A stretch of DNA of 42,694 nucleotides from Cryobacterium sp. (GTDB lineage Bacteria > Actinomycetota > Actinomycetes > Actinomycetales > Microbacteriaceae). The notes beneath the pieces are model-generated. The model searched no databases, had not been told where the DNA came from, and was given only the letters and a program-made list of their open reading frames with translations. Shown here piece after piece: positions 1 to 7,834 of this stretch (its first letter is position 1; every line of letters starts with the position of its first letter). The stretch lies in contig JACMQV010000268.1 of the NCBI GenBank assembly GCA_014376815.1, positions 1-42,694 of the forward strand, given 5' to 3'. The position numbers and the translations under genes were made by a program.

Positions 1-257
1 GCGCCGGCCCGCCGTCCACAAGCCCCGAAACAATCGGCTCATTCTGTCCCCCCGATATTTCCCGGCCCAGCGCCTAAGCAGATGCTAGCAACGGGCCGGT
101 CTTCGGCCGTCCCGGGCCGGCCCAGGGGGCCTGAACGGTCGCCCGATCCGGGCGCTTCCCAGCCCGGCCCGATCTGAAGCCTGTAGCCTGAAGGCATCCG
201 ATGGACGCGACCACGTTTCGCTCGGATAGCCAGACGGACGCCCCGAACGGAGGCCAG
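1..257. other. Upstream region of the copper operon, no gene seen
   Basis: I find no convincing coding frame here. The stretch is GC-rich and probably carries the promoter of the following operon, but no clear -35/-10 pair or palindromic operator stands out. An in-frame ATG at 201 would lengthen the first gene by 19 codons, but it has no Shine-Dalgarno sequence. Confidence 0.4.
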
Positions 258-740
258 ATGACCCGCACCAGCGACGCCACCGCGTTCAGCCCCCTGCGTG
301 AGGCCGTCCGTCGCACGATCCTGGCCGTGCTCGCCCTGGTCGCCATGCTGCTCTGCCTGCTGGCGGTGCACGGAGCCGGGAGCGCACTCGGGCACGCGAT
401 GCCGGCCGCCTCGGCGGCGTCCGCCGCCATGTCCGCGTCCCACACCACTGCAGGTCACACCCCGCTCGCCGCGGCCGGGCCGGCCATCGCCGGGACAGCC
501 GCCTCGATGCTGTCCGCCGTCGACCACGCGTCCGGACCGGGCCTGATGACCGGGCACGCCATGCTGGCGATGACCTGCTCCATCCTGCTCGCCCTCGGCG
601 CGGTGGTGGTGCTGGCCCGTCGCCCGTCCCTCTACCAGCGCCTGCTCGAGGCGGGCGGCTTCGTCGTCGGCTCGTTCCGGGCCATCCCGCTGCACCTGCA
701 CCGTCCCAGCCTCACCCTGCTCTCCATCAGTCGCGTTTAG
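258..740 (+). CDS. DUF6153-like small membrane protein
   Basis: This encodes a protein of about 160 residues with a hydrophobic segment near residues 19-40 (VLALVAMLLCLLAV), a long Ala/Ser/His/Met-containing outer loop (GHAMPAAS, SASHTTAGH), and a second hydrophobic segment around the CSILLALGAVVVLA stretch before a basic tail. The layout matches the DUF6153 proteins that often precede DUF305 genes in actinobacterial copper loci. Family membership is from memory, and the biochemical function is unknown. I chose the ATG at 258 because GGAGG lies 4 nt upstream; the in-frame ATG at 201 lacks a ribosome site. His and Met residues in the loop would suit metal contact, but that is inference. It is the first gene of a plus-strand run reaching 4251. 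Confidence 0.7.
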   Translation: MTRTSDATAFSPLREAVRRTILAVLALVAMLLCLLAVHGAGSALGHAMPAASAASAAMSASHTTAGHTPLAAAGPAIAGTAASMLSAVDHASGPGLMTGHAMLAMTCSILLALGAVVVLARRPSLYQRLLEAGGFVVGSFRAIPLHLHRPSLTLLSISRV

Positions 741-833
741 ACCGAAACCTCGCCCGCGCACCTCCCCGGCCGCGCGGCCTCGCCGTACCCGCGGCATCCG
801 GTTTCTCACTCTTCATCGATGAATGGACGAACA

Positions 834-1433
834 ATGCTCAGCCTTCCCCGCACCATCCGCCCTTCCCTGCTCGCCGCTGCCGCGGTCGCCGCCGCCCTCA
901 CCCTGAGCGCCTGCGGCGGCGCGACGACCGCGACGGGCCCCGGCACCAGCAGCACCCCGGCCGCCTCCTCCGCCTCCTCCAACGCGGCGGACGTCGCGTT
1001 CGCCCAGATGATGATCCCTCACCACGAGCAGGCCGTGACCATGAGCGACGACCTGCTGGCCAAGCAGGGCGCCGACCCGCGCGTCGTCGAGTTGGCCACG
1101 CAGATCAAGGCCGCCCAGGAACCGGAAATCAAGCAGCTGACCACGTGGCTCACCGCCTGGGGCGCCGACACCGGTGGCATGTCCGACATGGACCACGGTA
1201 CCGACGGCATGATGAGCGATGCCGACATGATGACCCTGGGCACTGCCTCGGGCGCCGACGCCGACCGGATGTTCCTCGAGCTGATGATCGCGCACCACCA
1301 GGGCGCGATCGCCATGGCGCAGACCGAGGTGGAAGACGGCGCCGACGCCGACGCCCAGGCCCTGGCCGCAGCCATCGTCGCGTCGCAGACCGAGGAGGTC
1401 GCCGTGATGACCGACCTCCTCGGCGCACTGTAA
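834..1433 (+). CDS. DUF305 family lipoprotein
   Basis: This is a secreted lipoprotein of about 199 residues. The N-terminus has a signal peptide ending in the lipobox LSAC, followed by a Ser/Ala/Thr-rich linker. Two repeats of the DUF305 four-helix (ferritin-like) signature follow: MMIPHHEQAVTMSDDLL and, about 80 residues later, LMIAHHQGAIAMAQTEV. Between them is a Met/Asp/His-rich segment (GGMSDMDHGTDGMMSDADMM) of the kind that can bind copper. DUF305 proteins commonly sit beside copper-export or multicopper oxidase genes, as here. The ATG at 834 is preferred because GGA lies 6 nt upstream; the in-frame ATG at 819 has no visible site. Only 10 bp separate it from the next gene, so co-transcription is likely. 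The exact role is unknown. Confidence 0.85.
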   Translation: MLSLPRTIRPSLLAAAAVAAALTLSACGGATTATGPGTSSTPAASSASSNAADVAFAQMMIPHHEQAVTMSDDLLAKQGADPRVVELATQIKAAQEPEIKQLTTWLTAWGADTGGMSDMDHGTDGMMSDADMMTLGTASGADADRMFLELMIAHHQGAIAMAQTEVEDGADADAQALAAAIVASQTEEVAVMTDLLGAL

Positions 1434-1443
1434 GGGCCTGACC

Positions 1444-2403
1444 ATGACGAACCCGACCCGAACCATCCGCCTCGGCGGTGCCGCGGCGGTCACCGTCGGC
1501 CTCACGGCGCTGCTGGCCGGCTGCACACCCGCCACGGATGCCCCGGCAACCTCCCCCTCCACCGCCGCCGGTTTCGAGCACATCCACGGCCTCGGCGCCG
1601 ACTCGTCCACCGGTGAGACCTTCGCCGGGACGCACGAGGGGGTGTGGGCCATTCCCACCGGGACCCTCCCGGACACCTACCTGGCGGGTGCACCGCGCTC
1701 CGCCACCACGGCGCTGACCCGCACCGAGGGCCCGGTCTTCGACGCCATGGGCTTCACGGCGGCACCCTCCGGGCTGCTGCTGGCCTCCGGGCATCCGGGC
1801 CCGGACTCACCGTCCATCCTGACCGGACCGAACCTCGGACTGCTCTCCAGCTCGGATTCCGCGGCGAGTTGGAGATCCGTCTCACTCGCCGGCCAGACCG
1901 ACTTCCATGACCTCGACGCCGTGGCTCTGCCAGGCGACGCGCTCCGGGTCTTCGGCTACGACGCCGCCGACGGGACCCTCGCGGTCAGCGACGACGGCGG
2001 CGCCACCTGGGCGGCCGGAGCCACCCTGGCGCTGCGGGACCTGGCTGCCGACCCGGCGAACCCCGACCGGGTGTTCGCGACCACGGCCGACGGTGTGGCC
2101 GTCAGCGATGACGCCGGGCGCACCTTCGCCCCACTGAAGGATGCGCCGACCCTGGTCCTGATCGACGTGGTCGACGCCTCGGCGGGCGGCGGCCTGGTCG
2201 GCGTCGACCCGGACGGGTTGCTCTGGCACCAGGAGGCCGCGGCCGGGCCCTGGTCGCCGGGAGGGCAGGCCGACGGGACGCCCGAAGCGCTGAGCTTCGT
2301 CGGCGGTTCCGCGCCGTGGATCCTCGCCGCGGACAACCGGGGCGTCGTCGCCAGCGACGACTACGGCACGACCTGGACCGTTCTGGTCCCGGCACAGGGG
2401 TAG
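1444..2403 (+). CDS. Asp-box repeat lipoprotein (F510_1955-type glycosylhydrolase-like)
   Basis: This is a 319-residue lipoprotein. The signal peptide ends in LLAGC, a lipobox, followed by a short Pro/Thr/Ser linker. The mature part starts with FEHIHGLGADSSTGE and contains repeated beta-propeller Asp-box motifs (SDDGGATW, SDDAGRTF, SDDYGTTW), typical of the BNR/sortilin-like fold. Proteins of this type are annotated F510_1955 family glycosylhydrolase and recur in actinobacterial copper clusters. I see no evidence that it cleaves glycans, and a structural or metal-related role is equally possible. It starts 10 bp after the DUF305 gene and lies in the same run. Confidence 0.75.
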   Translation: MTNPTRTIRLGGAAAVTVGLTALLAGCTPATDAPATSPSTAAGFEHIHGLGADSSTGETFAGTHEGVWAIPTGTLPDTYLAGAPRSATTALTRTEGPVFDAMGFTAAPSGLLLASGHPGPDSPSILTGPNLGLLSSSDSAASWRSVSLAGQTDFHDLDAVALPGDALRVFGYDAADGTLAVSDDGGATWAAGATLALRDLAADPANPDRVFATTADGVAVSDDAGRTFAPLKDAPTLVLIDVVDASAGGGLVGVDPDGLLWHQEAAAGPWSPGGQADGTPEALSFVGGSAPWILAADNRGVVASDDYGTTWTVLVPAQG

Positions 2404-2482
2404 GGCACCCGATGCTCGAAGGTACCCCCGGGGGCATACTCCCAGTAACGAACGAACCATCAGCGACGAGAGGACAACGACC
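2404..2482. promoter_or_regulatory. Spacer with candidate CsoR-type copper operator (2421-2439)
   Basis: The sequence GGTACCCCCGGGGGCATAC contains facing C-tract and G-tract half sites flanked by TA on both sides (TACCCCC / GGGGGCATA). This resembles the G-tract pseudo-palindromes bound by the copper-sensing repressor CsoR. It lies about 45 bp upstream of the SHOCT and multicopper oxidase genes, where a second promoter would allow copper induction. No csoR gene is in the window, so this is a motif-based guess. Confidence 0.35.
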
Positions 2483-2752
2483 ATGATGTGGGGCTATGAC
2501 GGAGGAATGGGGTGGACGGCCTGGCTCTTCGGCCTGCTCGCCATCATCGGGATCACGCTGCTGATCGTCCTGGTCGTGCGGCTCTCGGCCGGACCACCCG
2601 CGGGTCCACCGCAGGCCGGACCGCCGCCGGGATCCGGCACACCTTCCCGCAGCCACGCCCGCCAGATCCTCGACGAGCGATTCGCGAAGGGCGAGCTGAC
2701 GGCCGAGCAGTACCGCGAACAGGTCCGCACCCTGGGCGAGGGCGGCGAGTGA
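2483..2752 (+). CDS. Small membrane protein with C-terminal SHOCT domain
   Basis: This encodes an 89-residue protein. The N-terminus has a short aromatic/Met segment (MMWGYDGGMGW), then one membrane helix around residues 12-33 (LFGLLAIIGITLLIVLVV), a Gly/Pro-rich linker (PPAGPPQAGPPP), and a C-terminal SHOCT signature in which a helix is followed by LDERFAKGELTAEQYRE. SHOCT is a short oligomerisation module. The start is supported by GAGAGGA about 8 nt upstream. Its stop overlaps the GTG start of the multicopper oxidase by 4 nt (GTGA), implying translational coupling. A membrane-associated role beside a periplasmic copper oxidase is inferred from position only. Confidence 0.8.
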   Translation: MMWGYDGGMGWTAWLFGLLAIIGITLLIVLVVRLSAGPPAGPPQAGPPPGSGTPSRSHARQILDERFAKGELTAEQYREQVRTLGEGGE

Positions 2753-4251
2753 AACCGATCACCCGCCGCACCGCCCTCACCATGGGCGGCCTCGGGGTCG
2801 CCGGCACCGTCGTCGGCGGGGCGGGGCTGCTCTGGACCAGCCAGGGCGGCCCCGGGCGGGCCGCCGGGCCGGCCGGCAACCCGGCTGACGGCCTGGCCAC
2901 GGGCGATGCCCTCCGCCAGCCCGCCGAGCTGCGCAGCGTCGACGGCGTGCTCGAACTGCGGCTGGATGCCGCCGCCGCGACGGCGCGGATCGGCGGGAGG
3001 ACCGCCACGACGCTCGGCTACAACGGGGGCCTTCCGGGGCCGACCCTGCGCCTGCGCGCCGGCGACCGCCTGCGGGTGAGCCTGCACAACGGCCTGAATG
3101 AACCGACGAACCTGCACACGCACGGCCTGCACGTCTCCCCGGAGGGGAACGCGGACAACCCGTTCGTCATGATCGAGCCCGGCGACTCCTTCGACTACGA
3201 CTACCGGCTGCCGGCCGACCACCCGCCTGGGCTGTACTGGTACCACCCGCACCACCACGGCGTCGTCGCCGACCAGGTGTTCGGCGGCCTCTACGGCGCC
3301 ATCCTGATCGATGACCCTGACCCCGTGGAGGTCGCCCGGGAACGGCTGCTGATCATCTCCGACCTCACGCTCGACGGGTCGGGGCGGGTCGCCTCGGCCG
3401 GGCGGGCGGAACGGATGGCCGGCCGCGAGGGCGAACTCGTGCTGGTCAACGGCCAGCTGAACCCGGCCCTGGGCATCCGCCCGGGCGAACGGGAGCGCTG
3501 GCGCATCGTCAACGCCTGCGTCTCGCGTTACCTGCGGCTGCGGCTCGACGGGCAGACGCTGCAACTGCTCGGCCTCGACTCGGGCCGTTTCGAGGCGCCC
3601 CGCGACGTGGAGGAACTCCTGCTCGCTCCCGGCAACCGCGCCGACCTGCTGGTCACCGCCGCGGAGGGAACGGCCGTGCTGCGGGCGCTGCCCTACGACC
3701 GTGGCCGCATGGGCGGGATGATGGGCGGCCCGGCCCGGTCGACGGCCACGGGATCACTGGCCACCGTCGCCGTCTCCGGCGACGCCGTGGCCGCGGCATC
3801 CGCCGTGCCCCGCCGGCCGGCCGCCCGTGACCTGCGCGGGGGGCCTGTGACGGCCCGCCGGGAACTGACCCTCGCGATGGGCATGGGCGGCGGCATGGGT
3901 GGTGGCATGGGCTTCACCATCAACGGCGAAACCTTCGACGGGGGCCGGGTCGACACCACGGTGCAGGCCGGCAGTGTCGAGGAGTGGCTCCTGACCAATA
4001 CCAGCCCGATGGACCACCCCTTCCACCTGCACGTCTGGCCGATGCAGCTGGTCGAGACCAATGGGCGGCCCGCGGACTCCGCCGCGTGGCAGGACGTCGT
4101 CAACCTGCCGGCGCGGGGGTCGGCGCGGGTGCGCATCGCCTTCGAGGACTTCGCCGGCCGCACCGTGTACCACTGCCACATCCTCGACCACGAGGACCTC
4201 GGCATGATGGGTGTCGTCGAGGCCCGCGGGGCCCTCACCGCGCCGGAGTAG
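2749..4251 (+). CDS. Multicopper oxidase with Tat signal (cuprous oxidase/CueO type)
   Basis: This is a copper-dependent oxidase of about 500 residues that couples substrate or Cu(I) oxidation to reduction of O2 to water outside the membrane. A Tat-type signal (ITRRTALTMGGLG, then a hydrophobic stretch) leads into three cupredoxin domains. All four copper-ligand motifs are present: LHTHG near 122-126, YWYHPHHHG near 163-171, HPFHLH near 423-428, and YHCHILDHEDLGMM near 474-487, with Met as likely axial type 1 ligand. Met/Gly-rich stretches (MGGMMGG; MGMGGGMGGGMGF) resemble the Cu(I)-binding segments of CueO-like enzymes. The GTG at 2749 is chosen because it overlaps the preceding stop and starts the Tat signal; the same frame is open further upstream but there it overlaps the SHOCT gene. 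A role in copper tolerance is inferred from the neighbours. Confidence 0.92.
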   Translation: MKPITRRTALTMGGLGVAGTVVGGAGLLWTSQGGPGRAAGPAGNPADGLATGDALRQPAELRSVDGVLELRLDAAAATARIGGRTATTLGYNGGLPGPTLRLRAGDRLRVSLHNGLNEPTNLHTHGLHVSPEGNADNPFVMIEPGDSFDYDYRLPADHPPGLYWYHPHHHGVVADQVFGGLYGAILIDDPDPVEVARERLLIISDLTLDGSGRVASAGRAERMAGREGELVLVNGQLNPALGIRPGERERWRIVNACVSRYLRLRLDGQTLQLLGLDSGRFEAPRDVEELLLAPGNRADLLVTAAEGTAVLRALPYDRGRMGGMMGGPARSTATGSLATVAVSGDAVAAASAVPRRPAARDLRGGPVTARRELTLAMGMGGGMGGGMGFTINGETFDGGRVDTTVQAGSVEEWLLTNTSPMDHPFHLHVWPMQLVETNGRPADSAAWQDVVNLPARGSARVRIAFEDFAGRTVYHCHILDHEDLGMMGVVEARGALTAPE

Positions 4252-4269
4252 TCAGGCTGCTCGCCTAGA

Positions 4270-5535
4270 ATGAGCGCGAAAGAAACGAAGGATATGAAGC
4301 ACACTGGGTTGTTCCGGCGCACAACGCCGAACCCGAGCACGACCGACAGCGCAGGCCCCCGACCCGGCGATTTCTCCTACCTCGACCCGGGCTCGGTCTA
4401 CCTCGACTCCGCGTGCCAGAGCCTGCGCCCCCAGCCGGTGCTCGATGCGCTGACCGAGTACTACACGGCCTACAACGCCTGCGGCGGGCGCGTGAAATAC
4501 GCCTGGGGCACACGCGTCGACAACGAGGTGCAGGACGCGCGCCACGCGGTGCTCGACCTGCTCGGACTGTCGGGGCGCCAGCGGGCGGTCTCCTTCACCC
4601 TCAACACGACCTTCGGCCTCAACCTGCTGCTGCAGCAGCTGCCGCGAGACCGGTTCGCATCCGTGGTCACCAGCCACATCGAGCACAACTCGGTGTTCCT
4701 GCCCACGATGACGGCCGCCACCCGGCTGGGCGTGCCGCGCCTCGTGCTCGACCGCGCCCCCGACGGCGCCCTGGTCTATCAGCCGGCGCAGCTCGAACGG
4801 GCCGTGGTCGTCGTCACGGTCGCCTCCAACATCGACGGCCGCCTGCTGACCAACCTCACCGACCTCGTGCGCGACACCCACGCCCGGGGCGGGATCGTCA
4901 TCCTCGACGCGGCGCAAGCGATGGCGCACAGCCGCGCCCTGCTGGCAAAAACCGACGCGGACGCGCTCTGCTTCTCCGCGCACAAGATGTACGGCGCGAG
5001 CCTCGGCGTGATCGTGGCCACGCACGAGCTGATCGCATCCCTCGAGCTCACCTTCGTGGGCGGCGGCATGGTGGCGGATGTTCGCGAAGACTCCTACGAC
5101 CTGCTGCCGGGCGATCCCGGCGCCCTGCTCGAACCCGGGCTGCAGGCCTGGGGCGAGACCATCGCCCTGCGCCGCGCTATCGGCTGGCTCGGCACCGTGC
5201 GCCCGGGCGGGCTGACGCCGGCCGCGCACGTCGCGGCACTGTCGCAGCAACTGTTCGACGGCCTCGCCGAGATCCCCGGGCTGACCCTGCTCAACACCGA
5301 GGCCAGCCCCGTGATCAGCCTCTACGCGCCCAGGCAGGACTCCCACCGGCTGGCCGTGTTCCTCTCCCAGTCGGGGATCATGGCGCGCAGCGGCTACTTC
5401 TGCGCCCACCACTACCTCAAGGAACAGCTCGGCCTGCCGCCGCTGCTGCGCTTCTCCCTCGGACTGCACTCCACCCCGGCCGACATCGACAAGGCCGTCC
5501 AGGCCCTCGCGCGCCTGATGAAAGGCCTCTCGTAA
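4270..5535 (+). CDS. Class V aminotransferase, cysteine desulfurase-like
   Basis: This is a 421-residue PLP enzyme resembling SufS/NifS-type cysteine desulfurases. Visible landmarks are SHIEHNSV (PLP ring-stacking His region), LDAAQAMAH (Asp and Gln contacting PLP), FSAHKMYG with the Schiff-base lysine at about residue 239, and RSGYFCAHH near residue 378, which supplies the cysteine that would carry the persulfide. No SufU, IscU or other Fe-S scaffold gene is adjacent. Instead it follows the multicopper oxidase by 18 bp and is followed directly by a membrane-anchored thioredoxin-fold gene. ATG 4270 has no good Shine-Dalgarno; the in-frame ATG at 4294 has GAAGGA only 1 nt upstream, so the start is uncertain. 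Other class V enzymes (selenocysteine lyase, kynureninase-like) are possible. Confidence 0.8.
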   Translation: MSAKETKDMKHTGLFRRTTPNPSTTDSAGPRPGDFSYLDPGSVYLDSACQSLRPQPVLDALTEYYTAYNACGGRVKYAWGTRVDNEVQDARHAVLDLLGLSGRQRAVSFTLNTTFGLNLLLQQLPRDRFASVVTSHIEHNSVFLPTMTAATRLGVPRLVLDRAPDGALVYQPAQLERAVVVVTVASNIDGRLLTNLTDLVRDTHARGGIVILDAAQAMAHSRALLAKTDADALCFSAHKMYGASLGVIVATHELIASLELTFVGGGMVADVREDSYDLLPGDPGALLEPGLQAWGETIALRRAIGWLGTVRPGGLTPAAHVAALSQQLFDGLAEIPGLTLLNTEASPVISLYAPRQDSHRLAVFLSQSGIMARSGYFCAHHYLKEQLGLPPLLRFSLGLHSTPADIDKAVQALARLMKGLS

Positions 5536-6597
5536 GTGTTCTGTATCGCCGCATTCATCGTTCTCGTATTCATGGCCGCCGTCTCGGCCCGCTACCGCCG
5601 CTACCTCGGCAAGGCGTGGAACTGCACCCTCCGCCGCGTCACCTTCCGCCCCTGCGACACGACCTTCAAACAGGACGTGAAGGACCACCTCCTCGCCCCG
5701 CTGGCCGTGCGCCGCCCGGGCCTCGTCGGCCCGGCGAGCGTGACGCTCGAGGTGCTCGCGGTGCTGGTCGTCCTGACCACGATCTGGAGCGGGTACACCG
5801 TCGTCAAGAGCGGCGTGAACCTCTACGTCTACGGCACCTGCAACAAGCAGGATTCCGCGTCCTGCAGCCTGGGTGCCGAGGCCTGCTCCATCCCCGACCA
5901 GACCCCCAGCTTCGGCGAATCCCTGGCCGAGGGCGACGTCATCGGCGCGTTCGGCAACGACTTCGCCAGCCTCGGCGAGACGTTCTCCGCGATCCCGTCC
6001 CGGATGCAGAACTGGGACGCGAAGGCCTATCTTCCGGCCAACGCCAGCTACCTGAACGCCTTCGACGCGAAGAAAGAAACCGCGCTCGAGGTCATCGACC
6101 CCGGCTGCACCTACTGCCTGCAGCTCTTCGAGAACATCGAGGAGGCCGGCTTCGCGTCGAAGCAGAACCTCAGCTACATCGCGTACCCGATCGCCTCGGC
6201 CGACGGCTACAAGTTCAAGAACTCGCTCCTCGTCACGCAGTACCTCGAGGCGCTGCGCCTCAACCCGCTCGCCGACGCGAAGACTCCCGTCGACTGGCAG
6301 ATCCTGAGCCGGATCTACACGGAAAAGAGTGACGCAGGCGTGTCCTGGCAGAGCGTGATCAACGGTGCGGAGCCGGCCGAGGCCACCGCGCTGCTGCAGG
6401 ACTGGGCCGGCGAGTTCGGCCTCAGCCCGGCACAGGTCGCCACGGTCGCATCCGTCGCCGCCTCCGACGAGGTGGCCGGCATCATCGCCGCGAACAAGGC
6501 CCTGGTCGAGGAGAGCATCCACACCGTGAAGATCCCGACGATCATCTTCGACGGACGCCGCCACGACGGCCTGGTCTCGGTCGGCGACCTGGACTAG
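5536..6597 (+). CDS. Membrane-anchored thioredoxin-fold (DsbA/DsbG-like) protein
   Basis: This encodes a 353-residue protein whose GTG start directly follows the stop of the aminotransferase gene, so translation is probably coupled. There is a hydrophobic segment at the N-terminus (IAAFIVLVFMAAV) and a second near residues 70-90 (VTLEVLAVLVVLTTIWSGY). Between them lies a conserved-looking Cys pair (WNCTLRRVTFRPC). After the second helix come more cysteines (GTCNKQDSASCSLGAEAC), then a thioredoxin-like domain with active-site motif CTYC at residues 191-194 in DPGCTYCLQLFENI and a cis-Pro region near KIPTIIFDG. It probably performs thiol-disulfide chemistry outside the membrane. The partner is unknown; the operon suggests the desulfurase-like enzyme or the copper oxidase. 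Confidence 0.7.
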   Translation: MFCIAAFIVLVFMAAVSARYRRYLGKAWNCTLRRVTFRPCDTTFKQDVKDHLLAPLAVRRPGLVGPASVTLEVLAVLVVLTTIWSGYTVVKSGVNLYVYGTCNKQDSASCSLGAEACSIPDQTPSFGESLAEGDVIGAFGNDFASLGETFSAIPSRMQNWDAKAYLPANASYLNAFDAKKETALEVIDPGCTYCLQLFENIEEAGFASKQNLSYIAYPIASADGYKFKNSLLVTQYLEALRLNPLADAKTPVDWQILSRIYTEKSDAGVSWQSVINGAEPAEATALLQDWAGEFGLSPAQVATVASVAASDEVAGIIAANKALVEESIHTVKIPTIIFDGRRHDGLVSVGDLD

Positions 6598-6598
6598 A

Positions 6599-6619
6599 GG
6601 CCGGGCTCGACGCCCGGCC
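6599..6619. terminator. Hairpin between convergent genes
   Basis: GGCCGGGC and GCCCGGCC form a perfect 8-bp stem around the loop TCGAC, 2 nt after the stop of the upstream plus-strand gene and 10 bp before the stop of the convergent minus-strand gene. There is no long T run, as is usual in high-GC actinobacteria. It could serve both directions. Confidence 0.55.
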
Positions 6620-6628
6620 GGCTGGTTG

Positions 6629-7078
6629 TTACGGCTTCCAGACCATCAGCACGACCACGAACACCAGGAGCAGCGACGCGATGCCGGAGCCCATGGCCAC
6701 GCGCGAGTAGCCGGCGACCTTGGTGCCGGCGGCGACGACCGGGTTCTGGGCCAGCGTCTCGGCGGCCGAGCGCATCGCGGGAACCACCAGGAACAGGTTG
6801 ATCACGAGGGCGATCGCGTAGAGCACGATCGACAGCCAGACCCAGGTGGAGGCGAAGGAGAAGCCCTCGTCCGCATCGGCCATGCCGAGGGCGCCGAAGC
6901 CGAAGAACGCCACCAGCACCGACAGGAGGCTGAACAGGTAGACCGATTTCGCCAACGAGGCGACCTGTCCTGCTTCGCCGGCGCGCATGGAGCGCATCGC
7001 GGTCATCGGCAGGATGGCCATCGGGCCGACGATGAAGACGGCGGAGGCGATGTGCAGGGTGTTGAGCAGAAGGTCCAT
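6629..7078 (-). CDS. DUF2269-like integral membrane protein
   Basis: This is a 149-residue protein with four predicted membrane helices: LLNTLHIASAVFIVGPMAI, a central segment around LFSLLSVLVAFFGFGA, WVWLSIVLYAIALVINLFL and the C-terminal GIASLLLVFVVVLMVW. An early His in the first helix and the overall topology resemble DUF2269 membrane proteins, whose function is unknown. The ATG at 7078 has a GGAG close upstream on the minus strand. The same frame stays open well upstream, but there it runs through the next gene antisense-free yet out of frame, so a longer product is unlikely. It is probably transcribed separately from the heme genes. Confidence 0.7.
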   Translation of the reverse strand: MDLLLNTLHIASAVFIVGPMAILPMTAMRSMRAGEAGQVASLAKSVYLFSLLSVLVAFFGFGALGMADADEGFSFASTWVWLSIVLYAIALVINLFLVVPAMRSAAETLAQNPVVAAGTKVAGYSRVAMGSGIASLLLVFVVVLMVWKP

Positions 7079-7152
7079 GACTCCAGAGTATGCCCGGTGG
7101 GAACCCGCCGGTGAAACGACACTTTTGAGGGCCGGGCGACGGCCTGCACACC

Positions 7153-7800
7153 TCAGAGCCGTCGTGTCGGGGCGGTCACCGCCGGGTGGTCGTCGGGGAG
7201 GGCGTGCCGGGAGCCGGCCCGCAGCAGGGCGACGTTCTTCTTCTCCCAGTCGAGCACCGCCTGCCGTTGCGGGTCGATCGCCCGGCCCTCCGCGCAGACC
7301 AGGACGCTGCGCCCACAGACGCAGGAGAGCGGGTTCGCCGAGTCGGCGTGATGCAGCCGGCCGACCCGCCAGATCACGGCCATCGCCCAGTCGATCTGGC
7401 GTTGGGCCAGCACGGCCTTGCGCTCGGCCCGCTTCACGAGGTCGCTCTCCAACAGGCCGCGCACGCCTCCGCTCGCGGCGCGGTCGAACTCGCCTGCCAC
7501 GATGCCCCTGAGTTGCTCGACCTGGCCGGCCAGCCCGTCGATCACCGCCTGCTGCTCGGCATCCGCCACCTGGGACTTCTCGGCGAACTGGCGGTGGTTC
7601 TCCTGCTGGTCGGCGTACTGGCCGACCCAGAGCCTGATGTGCTCGGCATCGCGGCGCTCGGCCTTCTCCGCGCCCAGGTGGTGCAGACAGGATGCGCAGA
7701 CGACCTGGTCCGTCGCCGAGGTGAACGTGAACGGCTGCAGTGCCTGGCAGCAGAAGCACTGGGCCCTGATGGCCGTGTACAGCGGATACGAATGGGTCAC
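7153..7800 (-). CDS. Cys-rich coiled-coil protein of unknown function
   Basis: This is a 215-residue soluble protein. I do not recognise it as a named family. The N-terminus carries CFCC and CASC motifs (residues about 15-18 and 35-38), resembling a treble-clef or ribbon zinc site. The middle is a charged helical region with coiled-coil character (AEKAERRDAEH to LVKRAERKAVLAQRQ). The C-terminal part has a further pair in SCVCGRSVLVC. Zinc binding is inferred only from the paired cysteines. It lies 34 bp downstream of the ferrochelatase gene on the same strand and could be the last gene of the heme operon transcript. Confidence 0.6.
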   Translation of the reverse strand: MTHSYPLYTAIRAQCFCCQALQPFTFTSATDQVVCASCLHHLGAEKAERRDAEHIRLWVGQYADQQENHRQFAEKSQVADAEQQAVIDGLAGQVEQLRGIVAGEFDRAASGGVRGLLESDLVKRAERKAVLAQRQIDWAMAVIWRVGRLHHADSANPLSCVCGRSVLVCAEGRAIDPQRQAVLDWEKKNVALLRAGSRHALPDDHPAVTAPTRRL

Positions 7801-7834
7801 GGTGCTCCTGTCTCGCCCTCAGCCGAGCGTACTG

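Noticed and set aside
4252-6564. Very long open frame on the minus strand, antisense to the desulfurase-like and thioredoxin-like genes
   Set aside because: GC-rich codon bias keeps the antisense frame open; the protein is Glu/Val/Gly/Arg-rich with no domain, while the plus-strand genes have clear motifs.
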